NCBI RefSeq assembly: GCF_029338275.1
Contig: NZ_CP119789.1
Span: 682,001 to 746,000, forward strand
DNA: 64,000 nt
Reading direction: 5' to 3'
From: Haloarcula ordinaria
Lineage (GTDB): Archaea; Halobacteriota; Halobacteria; Halobacteriales; Haloarculaceae
The position numbers and the translations under genes were made by a program. Shown here one piece after another: positions 43,847 through 52,384 of the stretch. Position 1 is the first letter of the stretch, and each line of letters begins with the position of its first letter. The notes under the pieces are model-generated. The model was given only the letters and a program-made list of their open reading frames with translations. It made no database searches and had not been told where the DNA came from.

Positions 43847-44048
43847 CGGTACCTGCCGGTTCAGAGGTCGGTCGTATACCGCTACCTCGACCGGGTGAGG
43901 CCGGGACACTCACCACGAACCACTAAATAGCGACGCGAGTCCTCCGTGATGAGTGCTGTGTGCTGATGCGCCCGTGTCCCCAACGCACACACCCGAACCC
44001 TGACCACGTGGGTGAGTACTAAGAGACTGGCGCGGCTACACGCAGTCG

Positions 44049-44279
44049 ATGGACCCGCTCGAGATAGAGGCCGGCGAGGCCGACATCGAGGAGATACTCG
44101 ACGTACTCGAGAGCGGTCGCCGGGTCGTCGTCACGACGGAGTTCCTCGGTGGTTCCCACGAGGTCACGCTCCGGTACGACGACGTCTGGTACTGCGATAC
44201 GCCCACGCGACTCCACAAGCACGAGAGTCGCGACGAGATGCGGACCTGCCTCGAACGCCAGGGGTACGCTCGGGCGTGA
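44049..44279 (+). CDS. Small conserved haloarchaeal protein (76 aa)
   Basis: A 76-aa acidic protein with an EIEAGEADIEEILDVLESGR helix followed by beta strands (VVVTTEFLGGSHEVTLRYD) and a CDTPTRLHKHE segment that could bind metal through Cys/His. The pattern is that of a conserved single-domain haloarchaeal protein. No function is assigned. The opposite strand also has an open frame, but its composition is not haloarchaeal. Confidence 0.6.
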   Translation: MDPLEIEAGEADIEEILDVLESGRRVVVTTEFLGGSHEVTLRYDDVWYCDTPTRLHKHESRDEMRTCLERQGYARA

Positions 44280-44353
44280 CCCTGGGACCGGCACCCAGGT
44301 GAGCTCGGGGTAACGACCCCGTTTATGCGCAATGCGATGCTACTGTGGCGTAC

Positions 44354-44734
44354 ATGGCAGTCAACTCCTCACCCAACCGGTTCCGCGAACTGATGGTCGA
44401 CGACGAGCCCGCCCTCGACGAGGTGATGGCGTGTGTCTTCGGCGTCCAGTCCCACGAGGTGCGGACCTACCGGACGCTGCTCGAGAACCCGAGCAGCACC
44501 GTCGAGGAGCTCGCGAACGAGCTCGACCGGGACCGGTCGAACGTCAACCGGTCGCTGTCGACGCTCCGGGAGAAGTCACTCGCGAAGCGACAGCGTCGCC
44601 TGCTCGACGGCGGCGGCCACGTCTACCAGTACACCGCGATGCCGCTCGACGAGACCCGCGAGCTGATGCACGAGACCTTGGACCAGTGGGCCGAGGCCGT
44701 CCACGAGCAGATAGACGCCTTCGACGCCGAGTAA
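44354..44734 (+). CDS. Winged-helix transcription regulator (TrmB-like)
   Basis: A 126-aa regulator with a winged helix at about residues 25-90 (SHEVRTYRTLLENPSSTVEELANEL, broken by a turn, then the recognition helix DRSNVNRSLSTLREK). A wing with QRRLLDGGGHVYQYTA and a C-terminal dimerisation helix follow. It is typical of haloarchaeal TrmB-type or GbsR-like small regulators. The ATG at 44354 is preferred to the GTG three codons upstream. Target unknown; thrC is downstream after a 313-bp gap. Confidence 0.75.
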   Translation: MAVNSSPNRFRELMVDDEPALDEVMACVFGVQSHEVRTYRTLLENPSSTVEELANELDRDRSNVNRSLSTLREKSLAKRQRRLLDGGGHVYQYTAMPLDETRELMHETLDQWAEAVHEQIDAFDAE

Positions 44735-45047
44735 GCGCTCTGTCAGAGTTGTCGCCGGTGTTTACTTGCGCAGTTCTCGGTGTAGAGCACCAGAAAGCCC
44801 CCGGACGCTCGGCTCCTGCGACTCGCTGTCGTCCGAACATCGAAGATTTTCGTGATCACGAAAGACCGCCGGTCTTTCGAACGACGCGCTTCCCTCGCTC
44901 ACTCCGTTCGCTCGGTCCAGTGCTTGCGTCGTCTCGAACGCCGAGCGACCGGCCCCTTTCAGGCTGTTCGCACGCACAATCGCGTAACTAAACACGACTG
45001 CGCCGCCAACCGTCCGACTTTTGCCTCCCCACGCCGTGGCACCGACA
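44735..45047. repeat. Repeat-bearing gap upstream of thrC
   Basis: 313 bp with no gene. It contains an AAAGACC/GGTCTTT inverted repeat (about 44863-44879) and a TCGCTCACTCCGTTCGCTCGG stretch broken into short palindromic units (about 44896-44916). The latter belongs to the same GCGAAC/GCGAG family seen after argF and two tRNA genes. The thrC promoter should lie near 45000, but no convincing TATA box is seen. Confidence 0.45.
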
Positions 45048-46427
45048 ATGGCCGACCTGCAACTCACCGACGAGGTACCTCCGGAAGCCGACGACGGCGT
45101 CTGGCTCGCCTGTATCGAGTGTGGCGAGACTTTTGCCCCCTTCGACGACGTCATCTACACCTGCGAGGAGTGTGACGGATTGCTCGAGGCTCGCTACGCC
45201 GACCTCCCGACCTTCGAGGACTTCGAGGGTCAGGGTGTCTGGCGCTACAGCGCAGCCCTGCCGTTCGACGAGGGCGTCTCGCTGCCCGAGGGTCACACGC
45301 CGCTGCACCGCGTCCCCCGCCTCGAGGACGAGGTCGGCGTCGAGAGCCTCCGCGTGAAACACGAGGGCATGAACCCGACCGGGTCGTTCAAGGACCGCGG
45401 GATGACCGTCGGTGTCCGCGTCGCCAAGGAGGTCGGCGTCGACCGACTGGCCTGTGCCTCGACCGGGAACACGTCGGCGGCGCTGGCGGCCTACGGCAGC
45501 CGCGGCGGGATGGAGACGCTCGTGCTCCTGCCCGCCGGCAAGGTCGCCGCGGGGAAGATCGCCCAGGCAGCCCTCCACCAGGCTCGTATCCTCGAGGTCG
45601 ACGGCAACTTCGACCAGTGTCTCGACCGGGTACAGGACCTCGCGGCCCGGGGCGAGGCGTACCTCCTGAACTCGCTGAACCCGTTCCGCCTGGAGGGTCA
45701 GAAGACCATCGGCCTCGAGATAATGGAGGAACACTACGCCGACTACGGCGAGTACCCGGACCGCATTATCCTCCCGGTCGGCAACGCCGGCAACACCGCC
45801 GCGTTGTACAAGTGCTTCCGCGAACTGGTCAAGGCGGGCGCCATCACCGAAGACCAGGTGCCGAAACTCACCGGCGCCCAGGCCGAGGGGGCCGCCCCGA
45901 TGGTCGAGGCCATCGAGGAAGGGTTAGAGGAGACCCGCCGCTGGGAGGACGTCGAGACCCGCGCGACGGCTATCCGCATCGGCAACCCGGTCAACGCACC
46001 GAAGGCCCTGCCCGGCATTCGCGAGACCGGCGGCACCGCCGTCGCCGTCTCCGACGAGGAGATCACCGAGGCCCAGCGCGCGCTCGCCGGCGAGGGCGTG
46101 GGCGTCGAACCCGCCTCCGCCGCCTCCGTCGCGGCGCTCCGGAAACTCCGCGACCGCGGCGACGTCGAGGACGACGAATCCGTGGTCTGTCTCACGACCG
46201 GCCACCTGCTGAAGGATCCCGATGCGGCCGCCGAAGCGGGCAACGACCCCGAACCGGTGCCCAACGACACCGACGCCATCCTGGAACTCATCGACGAGGG
46301 GTCGTCAGTCGCGGACACGGTCCGGCGACAGGCGTCGAAGGCTGCCGACTCGCCGTCGTTACCCGTACTGATTGCCGGTGGGCTCGGCCTCGCGTACCTC
46401 TACCGGAAGCTCCGCTCGAAGGAGTAG
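45048..46427 (+). CDS. thrC: Threonine synthase with C-terminal membrane-anchor-like tail
   Basis: PLP enzyme converting O-phosphohomoserine to threonine, 459 aa. It carries an N-terminal zinc-ribbon-like element (Cys 22, 25, 39, 42) and the Schiff-base Lys 115 in NPTGSFKDRG. The phosphate-binding VGNAGNTAA and CASTGNTSAA segments follow. The last ~22 residues (LPVLIAGGLGLAYLYRKL) form a hydrophobic helix followed by basic residues, an unusual addition. The Met at 45048 begins the conserved region. Confidence 0.92.
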   Translation: MADLQLTDEVPPEADDGVWLACIECGETFAPFDDVIYTCEECDGLLEARYADLPTFEDFEGQGVWRYSAALPFDEGVSLPEGHTPLHRVPRLEDEVGVESLRVKHEGMNPTGSFKDRGMTVGVRVAKEVGVDRLACASTGNTSAALAAYGSRGGMETLVLLPAGKVAAGKIAQAALHQARILEVDGNFDQCLDRVQDLAARGEAYLLNSLNPFRLEGQKTIGLEIMEEHYADYGEYPDRIILPVGNAGNTAALYKCFRELVKAGAITEDQVPKLTGAQAEGAAPMVEAIEEGLEETRRWEDVETRATAIRIGNPVNAPKALPGIRETGGTAVAVSDEEITEAQRALAGEGVGVEPASAASVAALRKLRDRGDVEDDESVVCLTTGHLLKDPDAAAEAGNDPEPVPNDTDAILELIDEGSSVADTVRRQASKAADSPSLPVLIAGGLGLAYLYRKLRSKE

Positions 46428-46556
46428 GGCCAGCGGGCGGCGCCGACGAGAACTTTTTGTCATCTCCACGAGAAGACTCGTGCAGATGAACCCTGCTCTC
46501 CCGGACCGAACGGCCGTCCCGCTCGGTCCGTCGACTATCCGCCGGCGGTGGGACCG

Positions 46557-47222
46557 ATGACCGGCGTCTACGAGCGCGCGCTCGGTGACGTGACCGCCGA
46601 CCTGCATCCGAAGGTCCGCGAGCGCTACAGTATCGGCCCCGAGGACGGCGTCACCGTGGGCCGCGGCGAGATGGACATCCTGCGAGGGACCCACGTCCTG
46701 CCGGTGCTCTATGCGATGACGGCCCGCGACATGCTCTTTCCCGAGGCGGGCCACGACGTCCCGTTCACCGTGACGACCGTCGGCTACGAACTCGACGGTC
46801 ACGAGGCGATGACGACCCGTCGGGAGTTCCACTTCGACCACCGGACCCGCCGCTTCGACACGGTGACGGTGTGGGACAGCGCTGGCGAGCGCCTGCTCGA
46901 TTTCCTGGGTCGCGGTGGCCTCGTCGCGACCGAACTCCATCCACGCGTCGAGGACGGCGCGCTCGTCGTCGAAGCGGGCCGCCAGTGGGTCCACCTCGGC
47001 GACCGCTACGTCGAACTGCCGGCCCCACTCGTCGCCGGTGTCGAAGTCAGCGACCGCTATGACGAGACCGGCGAGCGCTACCACGTCCTCGCGAGCGTCG
47101 AGAACCCACTGGCCGGCCACGTCCTCAGCTATCGGGGCTCGTTCACGCAGGCACTGACCGAACGGGAGGAGGTCGGCGACCTGCGACCGATTCGTCGCCT
47201 CGAGCGCCTGCCGCCGCGGTGA
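46557..47222 (+). CDS. DUF4166-type protein
   Basis: A 221-aa beta-rich soluble protein. The start (VYERALGDVTADLHPKVRERY), a GRGEMDILRG turn and the VGYELDGHEAMTTRREF / RRFDTVTVWD segments fit the DUF4166 family. In bacteria this domain is often attached to saccharopine-dehydrogenase-like or lipid-modifying proteins; here it stands alone. It follows thrC on the same strand but with 129 bp between. Function unknown. Confidence 0.7.
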   Translation: MTGVYERALGDVTADLHPKVRERYSIGPEDGVTVGRGEMDILRGTHVLPVLYAMTARDMLFPEAGHDVPFTVTTVGYELDGHEAMTTRREFHFDHRTRRFDTVTVWDSAGERLLDFLGRGGLVATELHPRVEDGALVVEAGRQWVHLGDRYVELPAPLVAGVEVSDRYDETGERYHVLASVENPLAGHVLSYRGSFTQALTEREEVGDLRPIRRLERLPPR

Positions 47223-47303
47223 GCGCGCAGGCGACACCCGGCCGACACCCCTTGACGCCTGTCGGCCCGGATTTCTCTCGTCTTGCCCCCTCCTGAGTGT
47301 CGG

Positions 47304-47564
47304 CTACGCCCCGTCGAGCGTCGCGCCACAGTGGCCACAGTCGTCGCTGTCGACCGGGTTCGGGGCGCCGCAGTGCTCGCAGTTGCGCCGCTCTGCCTGC
47401 GTCTCGTCGTCGAAGACCCCGCTGTATCCCGCGAGAGCAAGCGTCGTGACGACGATGCCGCCCGCCACCAGCCAGCCGATGGGGCCGAGGAACAGCAGTC
47501 CGACGGCGGCGACGGCGGCGAGACCGAGGAGGGTCCAGACGACGACGCTGTCAGGGTCGACCAT
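47304..47564 (-). CDS. Membrane protein with C-terminal zinc ribbon
   Basis: An 86-aa protein with two hydrophobic helices (about 7-30 and 33-50). An acidic hinge (DDETQAERR) and a zinc-ribbon with CEHC and CGHC knuckles (about 60-80) facing the cytoplasm follow. The Met at 47564 precedes the first helix directly; upstream residues are not hydrophobic. A common haloarchaeal layout; the role is unknown. It is convergent with the DUF4166 gene. Confidence 0.7.
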   Translation of the reverse strand: MVDPDSVVVWTLLGLAAVAAVGLLFLGPIGWLVAGGIVVTTLALAGYSGVFDDETQAERRNCEHCGAPNPVDSDDCGHCGATLDGA

Positions 47565-47611
47565 GGGTAGGGGTTCCCGTGCAACGATACATTCTGTTCC
47601 CGCGCGCTCCG

Positions 47612-48028
47612 TCACTGTTCGACGCGCTCTGCCTCGAGCCGGTAGCGGACCGTCGGCCGACCGTCGAACTGCGGCCCCGACCCGGTGTCGGCGAAGCCGA
47701 CGGCTTCGACGGCCGCCTCGACGGCTTCGGACCCGTCGGGCACGAGCAGTTCGACGGCCATCCCCTCGCGCCCGGCGAAGGCGATGGGCTCCTCGAGCAG
47801 CCGCTCACACACGTCGCTCGACCCGGCCAGTTGTGTCACGTGGACGGTCCCGCGACCGGCGTCGTAACTGACGAATCCGAGGACAGTGGCCTCGTCCGCG
47901 TCGTCCGCGGCGGCCGTCGCCACGCGTACGGTCCGGTCGTGGACCAGGTTCCGCATCACGTCCGGCGGGCTGTCGGCGAGTTCGGCGAGACGCCCCGCGT
48001 CGGCCTCGACGGCGTCACGAATCTCCAT
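47612..48028 (-). CDS. GNAT-family N-acetyltransferase
   Basis: A 138-aa acetyltransferase-like protein. It starts MEIRDAVEADAGRLAEL, the typical first strand and helix of GNAT proteins, contains a VLGFVSYDA strand and ends with an EAVGFADTG-like motif. The acetyl-CoA P-loop is weak (AGSSDVCERLL), so CoA binding is not certain. Substrate unknown. It is divergent from the aspartate kinase gene, about 140 bp between starts. Confidence 0.7.
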   Translation of the reverse strand: MEIRDAVEADAGRLAELADSPPDVMRNLVHDRTVRVATAAADDADEATVLGFVSYDAGRGTVHVTQLAGSSDVCERLLEEPIAFAGREGMAVELLVPDGSEAVEAAVEAVGFADTGSGPQFDGRPTVRYRLEAERVEQ

Positions 48029-48167
48029 ACACGCACTCCGGGTTCCATCCAGATAAACGGTGTGTCGGTCGCTACCACTCCGGAAACCGGGGCAGATGAA
48101 CACAGTTAACCGGAACGACAGCGAACGCGCTGCCAATGACTCACACTCACATCGTGCGGGTGGTCGT

Positions 48168-49343
48168 ATGCGGGTAGTCGCGAAGTTCGGCGGGACGAGT
48201 CTCGGGAGCGGTGACCGGATCAACCGGGCCGCAGACTCCATCGCTGCCGCGGTAGAACAGGGCCACGAGGTGGCTGTCGTCGCCTCGGCGATGGGTAACA
48301 CCACGGACGAGCTGCTCGACGAAATCGAGTACGAAGCCGACGACGCCGACCGCGCCGAGATCGTCTCGATGGGCGAGCGGACCTCCGTCCGGATGCTCAA
48401 GGGAGCGCTCTCGGCCCGCGGCATCGACGCCGTCTTCCTCGAACCGGGCAGCGACGAGTGGCCCATCATCACCGACGAGTACGGCGAGGTCGACGTCGAG
48501 GAGACCAGGAAGCGCGCCCACGCGCTGGCCGGGCAGCTGAAGGACGTCGTCCCGGTCATCACGGGCTTTCTGGCACAGGACCACGAGGGCAACGTCACGA
48601 CGCTGGGCCGCGGCGGCTCCGACACCTCCGCGGTCATGATGGGCAACTACATGGACGCCGACGAGGTCGTCATCGTCACCGACGTCGAGGGCGTCATGAC
48701 CGGCGACCCGCGGGTCGTCGAGGGCGCCCGCAACGTCGGCGAGATCACCGTCGACGAGCTGCGGTCGCTGTCGTTCCGCGGCGCCGAAGTCGTCGCCCCG
48801 TCGGCGCTGGCCTACAAGGACGCCGACCTCGCGGTCCGGGTCGCGCACTACCAGCACGGCGACCTACTGACCGGTGGCACCTCCATCGAGGGCGAGTTCC
48901 AGAGCCTCATCGACCTGCAGGAGAACCCGGTGGCCTGTCTCACCGTCGCCGGCCGCGCCATCCGCAACAGTCCGGGCATCCTCGGGGAGCTGTCCTCCGC
49001 CATCGGCGACGCGGGCATCAACATCGAGGCCAACTCCTCGGGGATGGACTCGCTTACCTTCTACGTCGACGAGGAGGACGCCCAGGAGGTCGAGGCGCTG
49101 CTCCACGACCGCATCGTCGACGACGAGACGCTCTCCTCGGTGACCGTCCAGGACGACATCGGCGTCATCCGGGTCACTGCCGGCGACCCGAGCAAGCCGA
49201 ACCTGGCGTTCCGGGTCATCGACCCCATCTCCGACGCCCACATCCACATCTACGACGTCCTGACTTCGGCGACCTCCGTCTCCGTGTTCATCCCGTGGGA
49301 CGACCGCGAGCAGGCACTCAGCCTGATTCAAGACGTCTTCTAA
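48168..49343 (+). CDS. lysC: Aspartate kinase
   Basis: First enzyme of the aspartate family (Met, Thr, Lys precursors), 391 aa. The N-terminal AKFGGTSLGSGDRI, the GRGGSDTSAV segment (about 150-160) and TDVEGVMTGDPRVV (about 178) are diagnostic. Two ACT domains at the C terminus (about 260-391) probably mediate feedback inhibition. The Met at 48168 begins the conserved core; a Met 24 codons upstream is less likely. It ends overlapping the HalOD1 gene by 4 bp, tail to tail. Confidence 0.93.
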   Translation: MRVVAKFGGTSLGSGDRINRAADSIAAAVEQGHEVAVVASAMGNTTDELLDEIEYEADDADRAEIVSMGERTSVRMLKGALSARGIDAVFLEPGSDEWPIITDEYGEVDVEETRKRAHALAGQLKDVVPVITGFLAQDHEGNVTTLGRGGSDTSAVMMGNYMDADEVVIVTDVEGVMTGDPRVVEGARNVGEITVDELRSLSFRGAEVVAPSALAYKDADLAVRVAHYQHGDLLTGGTSIEGEFQSLIDLQENPVACLTVAGRAIRNSPGILGELSSAIGDAGINIEANSSGMDSLTFYVDEEDAQEVEALLHDRIVDDETLSSVTVQDDIGVIRVTAGDPSKPNLAFRVIDPISDAHIHIYDVLTSATSVSVFIPWDDREQALSLIQDVF

Positions 49344-49681
49344 CGGTCGTCCGGTTCGTAGACCTGAATCCAGCCGTCGTTCCCTACGTTCACGAGAAAC
49401 TCCGCGTAGGTAAACTGGACACTGCCGTTGGTTCGGGGACTGTCTCCGCCTGCCGACTCCCCGAAGAACGCGTTCTCGAGACACGCCGCGTCGACACACT
49501 CGTAGAGCGGCGGTGACCGAACTTCGGTCGGTGAGACGCCCTTGGCTTCCGCGATGGTGTAGACGATCTCCGTCGAGAGTTCGAACTCGCCGTCGTAGTG
49601 ACGCTGGGCCGCCTGCGTCCACTGGCTCTCCCTGTCGTCGAGGTGCTTCCCCCCTGTACTGTGCCTATCTTCCTGACTCAT
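49340..49681 (-). CDS. HalOD1-domain protein
   Basis: A 113-aa protein whose middle (STEIVYTIAEAKGVSPTEV... then YECVDAACLENAFF) and end (QFTYAEFLVNVGNDGWIQVY) match the HalOD1 output domain of halophilic archaeal regulators. Standalone HalOD1 proteins are thought to relay signals to DNA-binding partners. Its start lies inside the 3' end of the DUF7344 HTH gene (17-bp overlap), so the two form a coupled pair. A degenerate relative lies at 52092. Confidence 0.8.
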   Translation of the reverse strand: MSQEDRHSTGGKHLDDRESQWTQAAQRHYDGEFELSTEIVYTIAEAKGVSPTEVRSPPLYECVDAACLENAFFGESAGGDSPRTNGSVQFTYAEFLVNVGNDGWIQVYEPDDR

Positions 49682-50120
49682 CATCCATCTCACTCCGTGC
49701 GTGAGTTTCTAGCGTCCCGTTGAGGGACGCCCCGATTCCTTCGAGGGCAGAAATGATCTGCTGGGTGTTCGCCGCCGTCGAGAGCGTCTCCGTCTCGGGG
49801 TCGTAGGAGACGACCTCGCGTTCGACAAGGTTGGGAACGTGGGTGTGATACAGCGAGACGTAGACGGCCGTCCGCTGGTCGTCGCCGACCTCGTGTTCGG
49901 GGACGTCGGCCTCCCAGGCGGCGATCTTCGTCGCCAGGTCGGTCAGCGACCACTCGGTCTGCTCTAAGAGTGTGTAACACAGGTATCGCCGTCGTGGATG
50001 GCCGAGCGCGTCGTGGACGTGGTCCAGCTTCAGGACCGCGTTCGAGATGGCATCCGGGTTCGAGACCGTCGGCTTCGACCCGATTCCTGGTGTCGCGTCC
50101 CCACTGAAAGTGTTCCCCAT
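49665..50120 (-). CDS. DUF7344-type winged-helix protein
   Basis: A 151-aa protein with a winged helix at about residues 28-110 (LGHPRRRYLCYTLLEQ, then TEWSLTDLATKIAAWE, then TAVYVSLYHTHVPNLVEREV and the wing VSYDPETETLS). The architecture fits the haloarchaeal DUF7344 HTH family, often paired with HalOD1 proteins as here. The Met at 50120 is chosen as the first in the conserved context. An inverted repeat upstream may be its operator. Confidence 0.78.
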   Translation of the reverse strand: MGNTFSGDATPGIGSKPTVSNPDAISNAVLKLDHVHDALGHPRRRYLCYTLLEQTEWSLTDLATKIAAWEADVPEHEVGDDQRTAVYVSLYHTHVPNLVEREVVSYDPETETLSTAANTQQIISALEGIGASLNGTLETHARSEMDDESGR

Positions 50121-50145
50121 GGAGACTTCCTCGCTGGAACCAAGC

Positions 50146-50174
50146 AAAACAGTTCCGCTAATATCACCTGTTTT
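50146..50174. promoter_or_regulatory. Inverted repeat upstream of the DUF7344/HalOD1 pair
   Basis: Arms AAAACAG (50146-50152) and CTGTTTT (50168-50174) separated by 15 bp, starting 26 bp before the start codon. Possible operator for the HTH protein. The remaining ~150 bp of the gap show nothing I recognise. Confidence 0.35.
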
Positions 50175-50323
50175 GACACCTCTACCTTCTGATTAGCCCA
50201 ATTCAAGCACCGACAACGAGCCAGGAAGGTTCCAGTCGCACTCAGTTACGAACCACGCTGTCCTCGCGGGCGTCGGGCGTCGACGGCCCGGCCAGCGGTG
50301 ACGTGCCCCGCCGCGCGCCGGGT

Positions 50324-51022
50324 CTAGCGCCCCCCTGACAGTCGCGAGCCGATTTCGCGAGGGAGGCCTGCGTCCGCGACGGCCTCGGCGACGGCGTCGA
50401 CGTCGTACTCGACGCGCCGGTCCTCGACGGTCATCGAATCGAGGTTCACCACCGCGTAGGCCGCCCGGGGGTCGCCGTCGCGGGGCTGGCCGACGCTCCC
50501 GGGGTTCATCACGATGCCCGCGTCGTAGACCTCGTGGTGCTGGTGGTGGGTGTGCCCCATCACGAGGACGTTCTCCTCGCCCAGCAGGTCGGGGCCGAAC
50601 TCGCTGGGGTAGGTGTAGTGGTCCGGGTCCGCCGGGTGCCCGTGGACGAGTTTCACCCGGTCGTCACAGACGCGGCGCTCGTCGGGGAGCCCGTCGAGCC
50701 AGGCCAGCTGCTCGTCGTCGAGTTGCTCGCGGGCGTGCTTGACGCCGGCAGCGGCCATGCTGTTGAACGCGAACGGCGTCTCGCTGGCCACCGCCCGGTC
50801 GTGGTTGCCCATCACCGTCGGTACCGGCGACTCGGGCCACGGCACGTCGTCGAGGAGGCCCCCAGACTCGCCGCGCATCGCGTCGACGCAGTCGGCGTGC
50901 CAGGGGTTGTAGCCGACGACGTCACCGGCACAGACGAGGCGGTCGACCGAGGGCATGTCTTCGAGCACGGCTTCGAGCGCCACGCGATTCCCGTGGATGT
51001 CCGAGAGCACGCCGACCTTCAT
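50324..51022 (-). CDS. Calcineurin-like metallophosphoesterase
   Basis: A 232-aa phosphoesterase of the YfcE/MJ0936-like type. All metal motifs are in order: SDIHGN (7-12), AGDVVGY (about 33), GNHDRAV (about 72), HGHP (about 125) and GHTHHQ (about 156), with NPGSVGQPRDGDPRAAY characteristic of this branch. The substrate is probably a cyclic nucleotide or another phosphodiester, not determined. It is 51 bp upstream of the purO stop region on the other side of a short gap, reading the same way. Confidence 0.85.
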   Translation of the reverse strand: MKVGVLSDIHGNRVALEAVLEDMPSVDRLVCAGDVVGYNPWHADCVDAMRGESGGLLDDVPWPESPVPTVMGNHDRAVASETPFAFNSMAAAGVKHAREQLDDEQLAWLDGLPDERRVCDDRVKLVHGHPADPDHYTYPSEFGPDLLGEENVLVMGHTHHQHHEVYDAGIVMNPGSVGQPRDGDPRAAYAVVNLDSMTVEDRRVEYDVDAVAEAVADAGLPREIGSRLSGGR

Positions 51023-51073
51023 GCCCCGATGCTAGCCACTCGAACGTCTTGAGTGTCGGTGCTCGACGGCCTC

Positions 51074-51682
51074 TCACTCGCCGTTGTAGACGCTGACGTC
51101 GAACGCGCCGGCCGTCCCGCTGACCCCGGCGGCACAGACGGCGTGTTCGAACTCGTGGTCGTACACCTCGCGGGCCGCCGCCTCGGCGTCCGTCGCGTCG
51201 AGGTCGAACGCCGTCGGGCTGTCTTCCTCGTAGGTGGCGACCAGCGTCGGCTCGGTGACCTCCTCGACGAGCAGCGCGTCGCGGCGGACGGTGCCGACGA
51301 CCGCACCCGGCCCCTCGGCGTTCGTCGTCGGGTCCGACTCGTCCAGCCCGACGATACCGGCGATGCGCGGCGTGTCGTAGTCGTCCTTCTCGAAGTCAAG
51401 CGCCAGCAGCGGTTCGGCCAGCGCGTCGCGGGCGGGATAGCCCAGTTCGAGTTTCTCGGCGATGGGGTCGACGTGCGACCCGTTTCCGACCACGGCGCCG
51501 CGCTCGGTCACGCGGACGCCGTTGTAGGAGATGTAGGGGTTGTCGGTCGCCGGGGCGTCCGGCGTGGGCTCGACGGTGACGGTGCCGTCGCGGTCGACGG
51601 CCTGACGGTTCGGGAACGAGCGCGAGGAGACGCGGTACGCGCCAACCTCGGGAGCGACGACGACGAAGCGTCCGACGTACAT
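51074..51682 (-). CDS. purO: Archaeal IMP cyclohydrolase PurO
   Basis: Catalyses ring closure of FAICAR to IMP, the last step of purine synthesis in archaea; 202 aa, the usual PurO length. Recognisable are the start [29 protein letters not shown], and a late [11 protein letters not shown] segment. The Met at 51682 is used because the conserved first strand follows it; the longer open frame begins with unrelated residues. It stands alone next to tRNA-Gln. Confidence 0.88.
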   Translation of the reverse strand: MYVGRFVVVAPEVGAYRVSSRSFPNRQAVDRDGTVTVEPTPDAPATDNPYISYNGVRVTERGAVVGNGSHVDPIAEKLELGYPARDALAEPLLALDFEKDDYDTPRIAGIVGLDESDPTTNAEGPGAVVGTVRRDALLVEEVTEPTLVATYEEDSPTAFDLDATDAEAAAREVYDHEFEHAVCAAGVSGTAGAFDVSVYNGE

Positions 51683-51817
51683 ACGCGAAGTCTGGCGCCC
51701 AGCGTGGCAAAGCGGTGTCGATGTCCGACCGGCCGATACGCCGTCTGCTGGCGAATGACACGCCCGGTTCAATCGCGCAACGCTTACAAGGGACCACGGG
51801 ATAGAGACGGATGCAGC

Positions 51818-51890
51818 AGTCCCATGGGGTAGTGGCCAATCCTGAAGCCTTCTGGGGGCTTCGACGAAGGTTCGAATCCTTCTGGGACTA
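51818..51890 (+). tRNA. tRNA-Gln (anticodon CUG)
   Basis: All arms fold: the acceptor AGTCCCA (51818-51824) pairs fully with TGGGACT (51883-51889), followed by discriminator A. The anticodon stem AAGCC/GGCTT encloses the loop TTCTGGG, giving anticodon CTG; the T-loop TTCGAAT is canonical. There is no intron and CCA is not encoded. Its 3' half is repeated 104 bp downstream. Confidence 0.92.
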
Positions 51891-52005
51891 TGTTCTCGCG
51901 AACAATCTCGTGAGCGAGAGATATCGCGACGAGGTTCGAACCCCGGAAGACGAGTGAAACGAGTCTTCAGTCGGTTCGAATCCTTCTGGGACTATGTTCT
52001 CGCGA
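51869..52005 (+). repeat. Direct repeat of the tRNA-Gln 3' end (att-like remnant)
   Basis: A 33-bp block (51869-51901) covering the T-loop, acceptor and 11 bp of flank is repeated exactly at 51973-52005. Between the copies are a T-arm-like GGTTCGAACC palindrome (51934-51943) and a GACGAG-TGAAA-CGAGTC palindromic stretch (51950-51965). It resembles left and right attachment sites with almost everything between them lost. Confidence 0.7.
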
Positions 52006-52091
52006 GCAAACTGGCGAGCACCGCATGGAATATGCTCGCGCCCTGCAAATCCGCCGACACTACTTTTTGCAATCCCACAGAACGCGCCCAC

Positions 52092-52377
52092 GTGAGCTCC
52101 GATTCAATCGTACGGCGGTCCCCGGACGAGGACGAATCGCTGAGCACAGCCATCGTCTCGGCGCTCTCGGAGGCCAAGGGTAGAGACCTCTCCCGCGACG
52201 ACTGCGCCTCTACGACACCATCGACCCGGACGGCCTCACAGCATCTTCCGCCAGGACAGCGAGGGCGACAGCATAAAGGTGGAGTTCGCGACCCACGGCG
52301 CCATCGTCGTGCTCTGGGGCAACGGCCAGGTCACTGTCGAGGTACAGGACCTCGAGTCAGAGTCGAACGCCACCTGA
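52092..52377 (+). pseudogene. Frameshifted HalOD1-domain gene remnant
   Basis: Starting at GTG 52092, the frame encodes a HalOD1-like beginning (SLSTAIVSALSEAKGRDLS). A shift then gives LYDTIDPDGL in another frame, and a second shift gives SIFRQDSEGDSIKVEF to the C terminus with VVLWGNGQVTVEV. Two frameshifts are needed to read a whole domain, so it is probably inactive. It lies beside the tRNA-Gln duplication and 2.4 kb from an intact HalOD1 gene. Confidence 0.65.
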
Positions 52378-52384
52378 GCCCGAC

